The notes under the pieces: generated by a model
Told to the model about the DNA's origin: nothing
The model's input: only the letters and a program-made list of their open reading frames with translations
The model's database searches: none
Shown here: piece after piece, positions 51,214 to 61,100 of the stretch
Position numbering within the stretch: the stretch's first letter is position 1
Layout: every line of letters begins with the position of its first letter
Made by a program: the position numbers and the translations under genes
From: an uncultured bacterium
Lineage (GTDB): Bacteria > Bacteroidota > Ignavibacteria > Kapaibacteriales > UBA4661
DNA: 64,000 bases
Assembly: GCA_937899715.1 (NCBI GenBank)
Contig: CALCNX010000033.1
Coordinates: 1 to 64,000 of the forward strand
Direction of reading: 5' to 3'

Positions 51214-53143
51214 TTTTCAACTCCGCAAATACCTTCAATACCGCATCCACATTCATCGCACCTTTGTCGCCAATACCATGCTCACGCACCGACACTTGCC
51301 CCGACTCTACTTCTTTTTTGCCAATCACGAGCGCAAATGGGACTTTCTTTTGCTCCGATTCCGCGATTTTACGGTTGACTTTTTCCGCACGGTCGTCCAA
51401 TTTTGCGCGGTAGCCCAAGTCAAGCAAGCGTTGCGTCAGTGCTTGTGCGTAAGGGATTTGGTCGTCGGTAATGGGAAGAACACTCACTTGCACAGGCGCA
51501 ATCCAGAACGGGAAATTGCCCGCAAAATGCTCTATCAAAATGCTCAAGAAGCGCTCCATTGAGCCAAAAGGAGCACGGTGAATAATCACAGGTCGGTGCT
51601 TGGCGTTGTCTGCGCCTGTGTACTCAAGCTCAAAGCGTTCCGGCATGACGTAATCCACCTGCACCGTGCCAAGCTGCCATTTGCGACCGATAGCATCACG
51701 GACAATAAAGTCAAATTTGGGTCCGTAAAATGCGGCTTCGCCTACACCGATGAAGTAATCCAACCCCATCATATCGGCAACTTCTTGAATCTCGCGTTCC
51801 GCTTGATTCCACATTTCGTCCGTGCCGGCATATTTTTCGGTGTTATTGGGGTCGCGGAAGGACAGGCGCGTTTTTACCTCCATACCAAAGGTCTTGAACA
51901 CAAGTTGCGTGAGTTCGATGGCATTGATAAGTTCGTCTTTGAGCTGCTCGTGCGTGCAGTAAATATGGGCATCATCCTGCGTAAAACCGCGCACACGGCT
52001 GAGTCCGCTCAGTTCGCCGGACTGCTCGTAGCGATAGACCGAGCCAAATTCTGCAAGGCGAATCGGCAAATCGCGATAACTGTGCGGTTTGGAGGAATAA
52101 ACTTGGTGATGATGCGGACAGTTCATGGGCTTGAGCAAATATTCTTCCTCGCGCCCGGTTTCGTCGGTAAATTGGATTGGCGGGAACATTCCGTCGGAAT
52201 AATACGGATAATGACCCGATGTGCGATACATATTGAGGTTGCCGATATGCGGCGTGATAACTTCCTGATAACCGCGTTTGATAAGTTCATCACGCAAGAA
52301 ATTTTCCAGCAAACGGCGCAAAATCGTACCATTCGGCATCCAAACCGGAAGACCGCCGCCAATAGTTTGCGAAATCATAAAGAGTTCGAGTTCTTTACCC
52401 AGTTTGCGGTGATCGCGTTTTTCCGCTTCTTCGCGCATGGTAATAAACTCTTCCAGCATTTGCTTTTTGGGGAATGCAATGCCGTAAATGCGCGTTAAAA
52501 CCTGACGATTTGAGTCGCCGCGCCAGTATGCACCAGCGATGGAGAGTAGTTTCGGAAATTTGAGCATCCCCGTTGAAGGAACGTGCGTCCCACGGCACAA
52601 ATCCGTAAATGCGCCTTGCTTGTACAGCGTGATACTCTGCCCTTTGAAGCCTTCCAAAAGCTCCAATTTGTACTCATCGCCTTTTTCCTTGAAATATTGT
52701 ACAGCATCGTCCCACGAAATATCCTCACGCTGGAACGGCACGTCACGCTTGACAAGCTCCACCATTTTTGCCTCAATTTTGGGCAAATCTTCGCTGGATA
52801 ATTTCATATCGCCGGGCAAATCTACATCGTAGTAAAAGCCTTGTTCAATAGCGGGACCAATGCCAAATCTTACGCCCGGATACAATGCTTCCAATGCCTC
52901 CGCCATAAGGTGCGCGGTGGAATGCCAGAAAATCTGCTTGCCTTCATCTTGGTCGAAGGTAACGATACGGACGTTGGCATCTGCCATAATCGGCGTGGAG
53001 AGGTCATTGGGGGTGTCGTTCAAGAAAATGCCCACCGCATTGCGAGCAAGTCCTTGAGAGATAGATTCGGCAACTTGCAATCCTGTTGTGCCATGCGCGT
53101 ACTCGCGTTTCGAGCCGTCGGGGAGAGTGAGGGTGATGTTCAT
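51206..53143 (-). CDS. thrS: Threonine-tRNA ligase
   Basis: A 645-residue class II synthetase. It has an N-terminal TGS domain (1-60), an editing domain with HSTAHLMAEAL and the later HVPSTGML, the catalytic core with motif 2 YRYEQSGELSGLSRVRGFTQ (the following DDAH continues it) and the zinc-binding Cys in LLKPMNCPHHH, and motif 3 APFGSMERF. The anticodon-binding domain at the end finishes in SVREHGIGDKGAMNVDAV and FAELKNA. All parts are intact. The last eight bases overlap the start of a DNA methyltransferase gene. A MITE-like element lies 83 bp upstream of the ATG, inside what should be its promoter region, so that element may influence expression. Confidence 0.97.
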   Translation of the reverse strand: MNITLTLPDGSKREYAHGTTGLQVAESISQGLARNAVGIFLNDTPNDLSTPIMADANVRIVTFDQDEGKQIFWHSTAHLMAEALEALYPGVRFGIGPAIEQGFYYDVDLPGDMKLSSEDLPKIEAKMVELVKRDVPFQREDISWDDAVQYFKEKGDEYKLELLEGFKGQSITLYKQGAFTDLCRGTHVPSTGMLKFPKLLSIAGAYWRGDSNRQVLTRIYGIAFPKKQMLEEFITMREEAEKRDHRKLGKELELFMISQTIGGGLPVWMPNGTILRRLLENFLRDELIKRGYQEVITPHIGNLNMYRTSGHYPYYSDGMFPPIQFTDETGREEEYLLKPMNCPHHHQVYSSKPHSYRDLPIRLAEFGSVYRYEQSGELSGLSRVRGFTQDDAHIYCTHEQLKDELINAIELTQLVFKTFGMEVKTRLSFRDPNNTEKYAGTDEMWNQAEREIQEVADMMGLDYFIGVGEAAFYGPKFDFIVRDAIGRKWQLGTVQVDYVMPERFELEYTGADNAKHRPVIIHRAPFGSMERFLSILIEHFAGNFPFWIAPVQVSVLPITDDQIPYAQALTQRLLDLGYRAKLDDRAEKVNRKIAESEQKKVPFALVIGKKEVESGQVSVREHGIGDKGAMNVDAVLKVFAELKNA

Positions 53144-53220
53144 GGGTTCTGTGTTGATAGAAAATGAAATTTTGTTGACTGGTTGGGTAATCTAGCAGAT
53201 GCAAGATAGATGAATTCATT

Positions 53221-53353
53221 AGGTCTAGGACTTTCGCAAAAAACAGGGAGTGCGGAATTTTAATTCCGCCGTTTCGTGAGAAATACGTTGCGGAATTAAA
53301 ATTCCGCACTCCAAATCATGTTCGTTCTTGCTATTGGCGAAAGTCCTAAGGTC
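53221..53353. mobile_element. MITE-like non-autonomous element with terminal inverted repeats and 5-bp direct repeats
   Basis: TAGGACTTTCGC (53226-53237) and its exact complement (53337-53348) bound a 123-bp segment. The 5-bp direct repeat AGGTC flanks it at 53221-53225 and 53349-53353, as a target-site duplication would. Inside are two 23-bp arms (53247-53269, 53290-53312) forming a perfect inverted repeat; each arm is itself palindromic. There is no open reading frame. On the - strand the internal stem is followed by CTGTTTTTT, so it should also act as a transcription terminator between the FkbM-type gene and thrS. If the duplication is TA instead of AGGTC, the termini start with GGACTTTCGC. 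Confidence 0.8.
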
Positions 53354-53359
53354 ATAAAA

Positions 53360-54241
53360 TTATGCTATACGATGCCTCTCATGCATCCTTCGTTTGTGAC
53401 CACTTGTATAGTGCAAATAGCTTCGATGTGGTTCGTAATGTTCCTCAGCAGTAAAAGGAGCGTGAAATCTCTCATTCAAAAGATCGTTTCGTACAAAAAA
53501 AGCATTTGCTCCTGCGAAGTTGCAACCAACAAGCCTATAGCCTAATTCCGTTCCTAAATGCTCAAATGCTTTCAGACTTGCGCCAAATCCAATGCTGCCA
53601 TCCCACATCCATGCAGGGTCGTATTTTTTTATCCACATAGTTGGTGGTGGAAATGTAGCGTTATACTCCACGACGACAACACGTGGACGATATGCCGCAA
53701 GCATCTTCCAGACATGATAGTCGTTGCCGTCAATATCTATTGAAAGCAGGTCGAATTCCTTCGGAATGTTGTTTTGCTCGAAAAGTGCAACGATATTCTC
53801 TGCTGTGATAAAGGTTTCTTGGATGCGAAGGCTCTTGGCGGCTATTTCGCGGGAGAACTCACTCTGAATAAATTCTACCGAAGGATGATGTCCTTCCAGC
53901 CAAACTCCCTGCCAGTCCTTGATAAGCAAATAAGCCGTGTTATTCTCCAAGCCATTGCCAACGCCGAATTCCACAAAAAATTTATCTGTTGTGCCGATAC
54001 GGTTGAAAATTTCTTCAATAATTCCGTCTTCGCCATTTTGCGAATACACTTTATGCTCAAAGCGATTTAATCGTTGTGATGATGCGTAGCGTGGATTTTG
54101 AAAAAGATGCCGTTGGATAAAATCTTCGGTCTCAATCTCCAACAAGCGAGAAAGTTTGTGATTGGCGTTACTGGAATGCCAGAGGCGAGAAAGAGTATTT
54201 TTGAATGAACTGAGCATGAAGAAACGGAGGTTGATTTTCAT
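53360..54241 (-). CDS. FkbM-type SAM-dependent methyltransferase
   Basis: A 293-residue protein with a class I methyltransferase core: YSQNGEDGIIEEIFNRIG, SAM-binding FFVEFGVGNGLENNT, the acidic motif VWLEGHHPS, and FDLLSIDIDGNDYHVWKML, the typical FkbM-like motif 4. FkbM proteins methylate hydroxyls of polyketides, glycans or lipids. The later part (MWDGSIGFGASLKAFEHLG) is typical of those found in surface-polysaccharide clusters. The start may be Met1 (54241, directly after a terminator) or Met9 (54217); neither has an RBS. The stop lies 12 bp from the MITE-like element. No glycan genes flank it, so its substrate is unknown. Confidence 0.8.
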   Translation of the reverse strand: MKINLRFFMLSSFKNTLSRLWHSSNANHKLSRLLEIETEDFIQRHLFQNPRYASSQRLNRFEHKVYSQNGEDGIIEEIFNRIGTTDKFFVEFGVGNGLENNTAYLLIKDWQGVWLEGHHPSVEFIQSEFSREIAAKSLRIQETFITAENIVALFEQNNIPKEFDLLSIDIDGNDYHVWKMLAAYRPRVVVVEYNATFPPPTMWIKKYDPAWMWDGSIGFGASLKAFEHLGTELGYRLVGCNFAGANAFFVRNDLLNERFHAPFTAEEHYEPHRSYLHYTSGHKRRMHERHRIA

Positions 54242-54242
54242 G

Positions 54243-54281
54243 GAAAAGTCGTAGCACTATCGGTGAAGAAGGGCTACGACT
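54243..54281 (-). terminator. Intrinsic terminator after nuoI
   Basis: AGTCGTAGC (54247-54255) pairs with GCTACGACT (54273-54281). Read on the - strand it is followed by TTTT (54246-54243). It lies 24 bp past the nuoI stop and directly ahead of the FkbM-type gene. Confidence 0.75.
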
Positions 54282-54304
54282 ATAAGATTTATTAGCTAGG
54301 ATAT

Positions 54305-54832
54305 TTATGTTGTCTGCGAAGGCTCGTAGTACTGATGTGAACGGAGATATTCAAGGCGGTCTTGAAGTTGCGCCATCGGGACAAGAAGTTTATCTTTACC
54401 CAAGATTGCATCTTCGCGGTTGGTGTAAATCATTTCGTAGTCTTTACTCATTACGATAGCTTCTTCGGGACAGACTTCCTCGCAGAAACCACAAAAAATG
54501 CAGCGGAGCATATTAATTTCAAATTTTTCAGGATAGCGTTCTTTGTCTCGACTAAGCGTTTCTCCTGCTTGCACCTCAATTGCCAATGCAGGACAAACAC
54601 GTGAGCATAGACCGCAGGCAACACAACGCTCACCAGACTCCTCAAGTACCAACACCGGACGACCGCGATATGATCCCGTCGGTTCAAAACGCTCTTCGGG
54701 ATAATTGCGTGTCATCTTCGGACCGATAGCGTGTTTGAAGGTTGTTGCAAGTCCTTTCGCTATCTCAGGGAGATAAATGCGTTCCCAGAAAGTCATTTTC
54801 TGGGCGCGTGTGTTGTCGGTACGGTTTGCCAT
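54305..54832 (-). CDS. nuoI: NADH-quinone oxidoreductase subunit I (NuoI-type 2x[4Fe-4S] ferredoxin)
   Basis: A 175-residue protein with two four-cysteine clusters: CVACGLCSRVCP and CIFCGFCEEVCP, 39 residues apart. The segment IYLPEIAKGLATTFKHAIGP ahead of them and PEERFEPTGSYRGRPVL are characteristic of NuoI (TYKY). It carries clusters N6a and N6b in the peripheral arm of complex I. It is unusual to find it alone: no other nuo gene is in the window, and a terminator follows directly. The remaining subunits must be elsewhere. It could instead serve another membrane-bound hydrogenase or ferredoxin complex, but its length and N-terminus favour NuoI. Confidence 0.9.
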   Translation of the reverse strand: MANRTDNTRAQKMTFWERIYLPEIAKGLATTFKHAIGPKMTRNYPEERFEPTGSYRGRPVLVLEESGERCVACGLCSRVCPALAIEVQAGETLSRDKERYPEKFEINMLRCIFCGFCEEVCPEEAIVMSKDYEMIYTNREDAILGKDKLLVPMAQLQDRLEYLRSHQYYEPSQTT

Positions 54833-55123
54833 AGTGTATTGAAAATATTGAAACTAACAATGATTATTTATTGCGTAGGTTTTGACAACTCGTTGTTGTA
54901 TATCAGAAGGCTCAAAGATAGCAAATTTTCTGCATATATGAGGATTCTTTGCTGCTCATTTTTCGAGCAGCTTCGCCACGTAATTCTTTCAGAAATGATA
55001 ATCACAAAATTACAGGATTGCATTCATACAAAAAGAAAGTTGCAGTTTGCTGTATGAAGATTATTGACGTATCTTAAAGTTTGCTGGATTGAAATAATTT
55101 CCTTCACTCACAATCAAATTCAG

Positions 55124-55585
55124 ATGAAAACCGCACCAATACTTCTTCTTTTGGCAGTGGCATATATCGTTGCTCCTGCGCGCCTTTCGGCGCAAGTTTC
55201 TCCCGAAAAAGCCGTTCGCACGGTGCTGGATGCACAAGTACAGGCTTGGAATACGGGCAACATCGAAGAATTTATGCAAGGCTATTGGCAGTCGGATTCC
55301 TTGCGCTTTGCCTCTGGTGGAAGCGTCAAATACGGTTGGAAAACAACACTGGAACGGTATCGCAAAGGCTACCCTGATAAAGCAGCTATGGGTAAACTCA
55401 CCTTCTCCAATCTTGAGACAACCATACTTTCCGCCGATGCTGCCTTAGTCTTTGGGAAATGGGAACTCATGCGTGAACAAGACAAGACCGAAAAAGACCG
55501 TCCGCACGGACTTTTCACATTGACGTTCCGCAAAACGCCGCAGGGATGGAAAATTATTCACGACCATACATCTTCGGGGAATTGA
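55124..55585 (+). CDS. Exported NTF2/SnoaL-like (DUF4440-type) protein
   Basis: A 153-residue protein from the ATG at 55124; the frame is open from 55064 but without a signal there. The signal peptide ends near ARLSAQ. The mature part is a cone-shaped NTF2-like fold: VRTVLDAQVQAWNTGNIEEF, YWQSDSLRFASGG, YGWKTTLERYRKGYP, VFGKWEL and LTFRKTPQGWKIIHDHTS are the strands and helices typical of DUF4440/SnoaL-like proteins. These bind small ligands or act as simple isomerases; the periplasmic members have no known role. The 291-bp gap upstream (54833-55123) holds nothing I recognise. Confidence 0.78.
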   Translation: MKTAPILLLLAVAYIVAPARLSAQVSPEKAVRTVLDAQVQAWNTGNIEEFMQGYWQSDSLRFASGGSVKYGWKTTLERYRKGYPDKAAMGKLTFSNLETTILSADAALVFGKWELMREQDKTEKDRPHGLFTLTFRKTPQGWKIIHDHTSSGN

Positions 55586-55726
55586 GGTGAAATCACACAA
55601 GATTGCCTGCATGGCGGAATTTTTCTTGTATTATTTCCGTCCTTTCTGAAGTTTCTGTTGTTCTTCAACGGAACTTTTCAGATTTTGCAACTCTGACATT
55701 CCTTACACTGCTTATTCCGGCTGATT

Positions 55727-57211
55727 ATGAAACGACGCATTGGTATTCAACAGAAATTTGTGACGCTTGTACTGGTTCTTCTTGTAACAATTGGTGCATT
55801 TATCGCTCTCTTTTTCCCGCAGCGCCAAAAATCACAGATGAATAAATACTTGAATGAAAAAATTCAAGTAACAGCACAGATTCTTGCCTACAATGCTCAG
55901 TTTGCGATTGCTTTTGACGACAAAGATGGAATGAAAACTACGCTTGGTGTGCTTCCATCGCTGCCGGGCGTAAAGCTAGCTCTTGTGATAGATACACTAG
56001 GGAATGAATTTGGTGCTTACAAACCAGACAACACATACCAGTCTTTAGCTCCTACTATTACAGCGCTTATCAAATCAGAAACGCTTGCCTCGAACCTCAA
56101 AATTATTGACATTGATGATATTGCGCTGTACGCAGAACCTATCGTCTGGACGGATAACAATGCCCAACCGCCCAAACAAAGCGTGGTCGGTAAAGTAATT
56201 GTCGGTATCAGCCGCAAAGAATTGAATAACGATGCCTTCCAAAGCCTTTTGATTGCTCTCGGCATTGGTGCGGGGGTTGTTGTTCTTGGCGGTGTGATTA
56301 TGCTTGTGCTTAGTAGCCGCCTTGTGAAGCCACTCAAAGTTTTGGCGCGTGCAGCAGGTAAGGTCTCTGCCGGTGATTTGGAATCAACAGTGAGTATCCA
56401 CACAAACGATGAAGTAGAAGTATTGGCGAACTCGTTCAATCATATGGTCGGGAACATACGCCGTGCGCTCGAAGAAGTCCAGAGTTCGCTCAAGAAAGCT
56501 GAAGAAGCCAATTCACGCAAAACCGAACTTCTCAGTATCGTTTCGCACGACTTGAAAAGCCCGATTACGTCAGTCTTGGCAGCAATCAAACTTATTGAGA
56601 TGGGTGATATTACCGAAGCCGAATTTCCCGAAGTGGGCGGTATGATTCGGCAATCCTGCGAGCGGATGATTGACCTTATCGAAAGCCTTCTTGCCAGTTC
56701 GGCGCTGGAAATGGGCAGAATTCAGGTCAATAAAACAACGTGCAACGGGAAAGAGCTTATTGAGCGCGTTGTCGAAGCAAATAGCCTCAATCTTACGAAC
56801 AAAGCTCAGACGCTTAACATCGAAACCAAAGGTCAAGACTTTGAATTCTATGCCGATAAAGGGCTTATTCATCAGGTCTTGGAAAATTTCACCTCCAACG
56901 CCATCAAATATTCTCCATCGGAAACGACAATTACGGCACGTGTGCTGGCGACTGCTGCCAGTATCCGTTTTGAAATTCAGGACGAAGGTCCGGGCTTGAC
57001 TGATGAAGATAAGCAAAAATTGTTCGGCTTTTTCCAGCGCCTTTCTGCCCGTCCGACGGGCGGCGAATCCTCGCACGGCGTGGGCTTGGCAATCACGAAG
57101 CGCGTTGTGGATTTGCACAATGGTAAAATTTGGGCGGAAAGCGAATTGGGCAAAGGAACAACATTCATTGTTGAATTGCCAAGAAACACGGATATGCCGC
57201 TTGCCGCATAA
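55727..57211 (+). CDS. Membrane sensor histidine kinase (HAMP)
   Basis: A 494-residue kinase. Transmembrane span 1 (~11-30) and span 2 (~175-197) enclose a periplasmic sensor of about 145 residues with a CHASE8-like flavour (VTAQILAYNAQFAIAFDDKD). Then come a HAMP linker (~198-255), HisKA with phospho-acceptor His274 in SIVSHDLKSPI, and HATPase with NFTSNAIKYSP, QDEGPGLTDEDKQ and GVGLAITKRVV. A complete kinase, but no response regulator is adjacent; the sensed signal is unknown. No ribosome binding site is visible. The GNAT gene follows after 78 bp on the same strand. Confidence 0.93.
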   Translation: MKRRIGIQQKFVTLVLVLLVTIGAFIALFFPQRQKSQMNKYLNEKIQVTAQILAYNAQFAIAFDDKDGMKTTLGVLPSLPGVKLALVIDTLGNEFGAYKPDNTYQSLAPTITALIKSETLASNLKIIDIDDIALYAEPIVWTDNNAQPPKQSVVGKVIVGISRKELNNDAFQSLLIALGIGAGVVVLGGVIMLVLSSRLVKPLKVLARAAGKVSAGDLESTVSIHTNDEVEVLANSFNHMVGNIRRALEEVQSSLKKAEEANSRKTELLSIVSHDLKSPITSVLAAIKLIEMGDITEAEFPEVGGMIRQSCERMIDLIESLLASSALEMGRIQVNKTTCNGKELIERVVEANSLNLTNKAQTLNIETKGQDFEFYADKGLIHQVLENFTSNAIKYSPSETTITARVLATAASIRFEIQDEGPGLTDEDKQKLFGFFQRLSARPTGGESSHGVGLAITKRVVDLHNGKIWAESELGKGTTFIVELPRNTDMPLAA

Positions 57212-57289
57212 AATCTAATACTACCGTGAGTATTGCAGCCCCAATATGCGTGGCAATACTCATTCTACATTTATCACAAACTCTCTTCT

Positions 57290-58117
57290 ATGTTCCCAGA
57301 CCAAACTCTTGCCAAGCGCATCGAAACAGCCCAAGCACAAAACCAGATAGATTATGCCGATTCATGTCGTAAACTCCAATGCAGCACACCCGCCGTTGTT
57401 ATATCGGTGGGCAGTGGTGCAGCTCTCTATGCGGGCGTGGAATCACCGCTCACGCAATCGTTCGGTTTGGGACTTGAGGGCAGCGATACGACCGAAAGCG
57501 CCATAGAAAACCAACTTGACACACTCGAAGAGTTTTTCTTTTCTCGTGGCGCGGCTGCCTATATTGAAGTGTCAAATCTTGCTGATATGAACCTAACCCT
57601 TCTGCTTGGCAAGCGTGGCTATACCGTCTTAGAGTATTCTCATGTCTTGGGATTTAATCTTGGCAATCTTAAACATACCCCATCATCACTTCAACCATAC
57701 CGTTTAGAGGTATCGGAAATAGAGACTGCTGCCGATGCAGTAGCTGCGGGCTTTTTGGAGCAAAATATCGGCGAAGGTGAAATCCCATCGGACTTCCGCG
57801 AGCTTTTTGTGGTATCGTTTCATACCACAGGCAGTTCAGGGTTTGCTGTAAAGCTCAATGGCGAAATTGCCGGTGCGGGCGGCATTACGATTCTGAACAA
57901 TGTTGCAATGCTTTCCGGCGCAAGTACGCAGCCCAAATTTCGCAATCGCGGTGTTCAGAAAGCGCTGATTATGGAGCGTCTGCGCTTTGCACACGATGCA
58001 GGATGCGATATTGCCGTTGTTACCACGCAGCCCGGTACTGTCTCCCAGCGTAATATGCAAGCTATGAATTTTGAAATCTTGTATGCTCGCACGAAGTTTA
58101 CAAAAATAATGCCCTGA
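57290..58117 (+). CDS. GNAT family N-acetyltransferase
   Basis: A 275-residue protein from the ATG at 57290 (in-frame upstream codons to 57233 lack conservation). The C-terminal half is a GNAT domain: GFAVKLNGEIAGAGGITILN (β4 region), then MLSGASTQPKFRNRGVQKALI, which contains the acetyl-CoA-binding Q/R-x-x-G-x-A/G motif as RNRGVQKA. The AVVTTQPGTVSQRNMQAMNF segment completes it with the typical N-x-x-x-x-x-x-F ending. The N-terminal ~120 residues may be a second degenerate GNAT fold (VISVGSGAALYAGVES). Acceptor unknown. It converges on the adhesin gene, with 30 bp between them. Confidence 0.85.
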   Translation: MFPDQTLAKRIETAQAQNQIDYADSCRKLQCSTPAVVISVGSGAALYAGVESPLTQSFGLGLEGSDTTESAIENQLDTLEEFFFSRGAAAYIEVSNLADMNLTLLLGKRGYTVLEYSHVLGFNLGNLKHTPSSLQPYRLEVSEIETAADAVAAGFLEQNIGEGEIPSDFRELFVVSFHTTGSSGFAVKLNGEIAGAGGITILNNVAMLSGASTQPKFRNRGVQKALIMERLRFAHDAGCDIAVVTTQPGTVSQRNMQAMNFEILYARTKFTKIMP

Positions 58118-58147
58118 GTAAATAGTACCTTGAGAGTAAAAACTCCA

Positions 58148-61100
58148 TCACCGTGCCACTCGAACAAGTCCTGTCCAGCGACCATTCCCTGCGGTGTTCG
58201 AGACCGTATTCGACCGAATTTCGCAGTAATAAACCCCTGTTTCAAGGTTGTTTAGCTTGAGTGCAATATCCCACGCACCGCGCTCCATTGCTTGTGCCGG
58301 AAGTGAAGCTACGGCTGTTCCCAGCATTGAATATATCGTTACGGTGAGCGTTTGTGCTTCTTCAAGATTAACCTGTAAGGTTAATTCGTCATGTGCAGGG
58401 TCGGGGAAGTGGCGTACTTGAAGTATCTGTGAGGCTTGGAGTGCATTATTGCCCAGACGAGCGCCGAGGCGTACCACTGCATCGCATCGTGTTCCCGCAA
58501 TGCGGTCTCCGGGTAAGCCCTCGCCTTGGAGAATAATCTGCTCGGTGATGCAAAATTTTGTAATCGTCATCGTGTCCCGATATACCGCCACCAGAGCCGG
58601 ATTGAAGCATAGCGAAAAGGGGCGGGAACTTCCGGCGGGGACAACAAAAGGAAACTGTGAGGGTGGTAAAGAAAATTGCAAATTGCGGCTTAAAAACGCG
58701 CGTTCCAGTACAAACGGTACAATACCTGTATTTTGTATCAGAATTGTTCCACACGTAAGCGATGTCGCGTTAGCACCCGTAAAACGATACTCGCTTATTC
58801 CTGCAAAATTATCACGCGAAAGCGTACGCAATCTACCAGCACTCGTATCGGGAGCCGCTACAAACCGTGCCGTAAAACCGGGAATAGTGTCTCGCACAGT
58901 TGTTACATTCCCAACCGAATCCGCAGCCGTCAGTGCATACACCGCATCTGCACGAGGGTCATTCACCGTAAGCGTTATTCGTAAGGGGCGTTTCGTGCTG
59001 TCTGTTGTGCTTGCTGCATCCGTGAACTGTGTTTGCCGTGCGGTCATGTTTTGGAGCGAAAGTTGCACGGGCGCTAAACCAGCATCGAATGTGCGATTAT
59101 CCGCAAGGTCGAGCGTAATTGTACGATTGCACGAATCAGCACTGCGCTGCACCATAGGCGGCAGTCTGTCTTGACCGGTTTCAATGCGAATAGCCAACAC
59201 CTTGCGTGTCAGACAGCCGTTGCTAATCGTGAGCGTATCCGAAAATATGCCATCCTCATCCGAGCGAAAGCAGTATTCTACTGTTCCTGTAGAACTCGGT
59301 TCTATGCGCGTTACAGCACTGCGGGGCGTAAACTGAGGTGAAGATTGTGTAAATCCTACACTCTGCACGGTTTGGTTGGTTGCGCCGTAATTTGCAACTG
59401 GTATGCGGAAGCAGTAATTGCGCCCCGTTGCAAGCCGCATGATTGCTGTTGTCGAAGAAACGGCATCGGTGCGAATGGTGGGATTGGGATGCACTGTGAA
59501 GCCCGGCACAACCACACGCTGTACTGTCCGTAAATCCAATGAATCAACAACGACAAGCCCCAATGCACCGTCTTCGTAGGGGTTGATTAAATCTGCTTGG
59601 AAGCCAAGCGAATCTGCCGGACGCGACAGCGCACCAAAGCGAAAACGGATATTGCGCTGTGATGAGCGGAGTGTATCGTAGAAAAAAATCTTCGAGTCGG
59701 TAAAGGCGCTGTCGAATGCCTTACCGCTAATGCCTGTACAGGAGCGCTGCACAGCAATTTGCGGAGAGCGAATATCCGTTTCAAAGCGCTGTCCGCCAAT
59801 ATAACCGTACGAATTTGCCCGCCCATAGCCAGCAACGGTAATACCAAAAGCCGTATCAGCACTAATGCTGTGTCTTCCCTCACTAATACGCACAGAGGCG
59901 TATGAATACTCCGTGTCTCGAATGCGTTGGAATGATTGAATTGAGACGGTACTTCCATCTAGCACAACTGTTGTAGCCTTGGTCGTCGGTACAATCATCG
60001 TCACATAATGTTCTTGGAAAGCAGGTTCGATGCGGTTCCCGTTAAATTGCGTACCTTGGACGCACACAAAGCGGTACCGCGTCAGAAACTGCTCCACCGG
60101 GGGAATAATTGCCAAGAACGGGTCGCCGAGCGCATTCTGTCCCCCTCCGCGAGCACTACATTTGTAGCCCGCCACAATCGCCGGCTCCGACGTAACAACG
60201 GAGGCAGCAGTGGTCATTGTCATTTCATAAAATGCTCCTGCCCGCAAGGTTGCTACGGTTGTACCATTCACGTTCACTACCGTATTGTCATATCCCGCGA
60301 TGATACGGATGGGATCACAGCCATAGTCAGGAGCACCGGAACTTGGCGTGGGGTAAGGCACAACGAGCGCCGTTTTGCCCCAGACTTCTACGGGAAGCAT
60401 TTGCTCAATAAGGCAATCGCGCGAGCCTGCACCGACTGGTATAGCAGCCCGCTCATGTCCACCATAGACTACAAGCGGCTTTGACGACACAATGCGCGAA
60501 CCGGTCAAATCCTTCATCAGGTTATCTTGTGTTTGGGTGAGCGATACTAAATATCCCTGTCCTTGATTCAATACAATTGAATACGTCGTTGAATCACCAT
60601 TCCACGTCTTCACTGTCGGCGTTATCGTCACGATGGTGCTGTCGTAAGCAGCCACCATAGCAAACTGCGACATTGTAGTCGTAGCAGTATTAATGCGGTT
60701 GCTATTATTTTGATAGAGAATGTTGCTTGGATAGGATGCTATGACGTACTCGCGCCCCAGAACATCCGTTGGAAAAGCGAGAAAACCATCGCTTGTGGTG
60801 TTAGCAATACTGAGACCATAGACCGTTACTTCTTCGTTGGCGGTGATATGGAATGTATTGCGCATAAAACCTTGCTCTGCAAGCTCCATATCGGAATATG
60901 GTAGTTCAAAGGTATAAATATCATTTGCAGCGATGGAAAATGTTTGTACACGTCGCTGCCCTGCAAGTGTATATTCGATTTGCCCTTGCGTTGCTCGCTC
61001 GGTTACGATATTGATGTAGAGTCGGTCGTATATGCTGTTTCCGTCGTGGTGATTGCGCGGAAAACCAAGCCAAAAATCTTTTCCTTTGCTATCGCGTATC

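Noticed and set aside
51578..52498. A 306-codon + strand open frame
   Set aside because: It is antisense to the conserved catalytic core of thrS; the length reflects codon bias, and the product has no family features.
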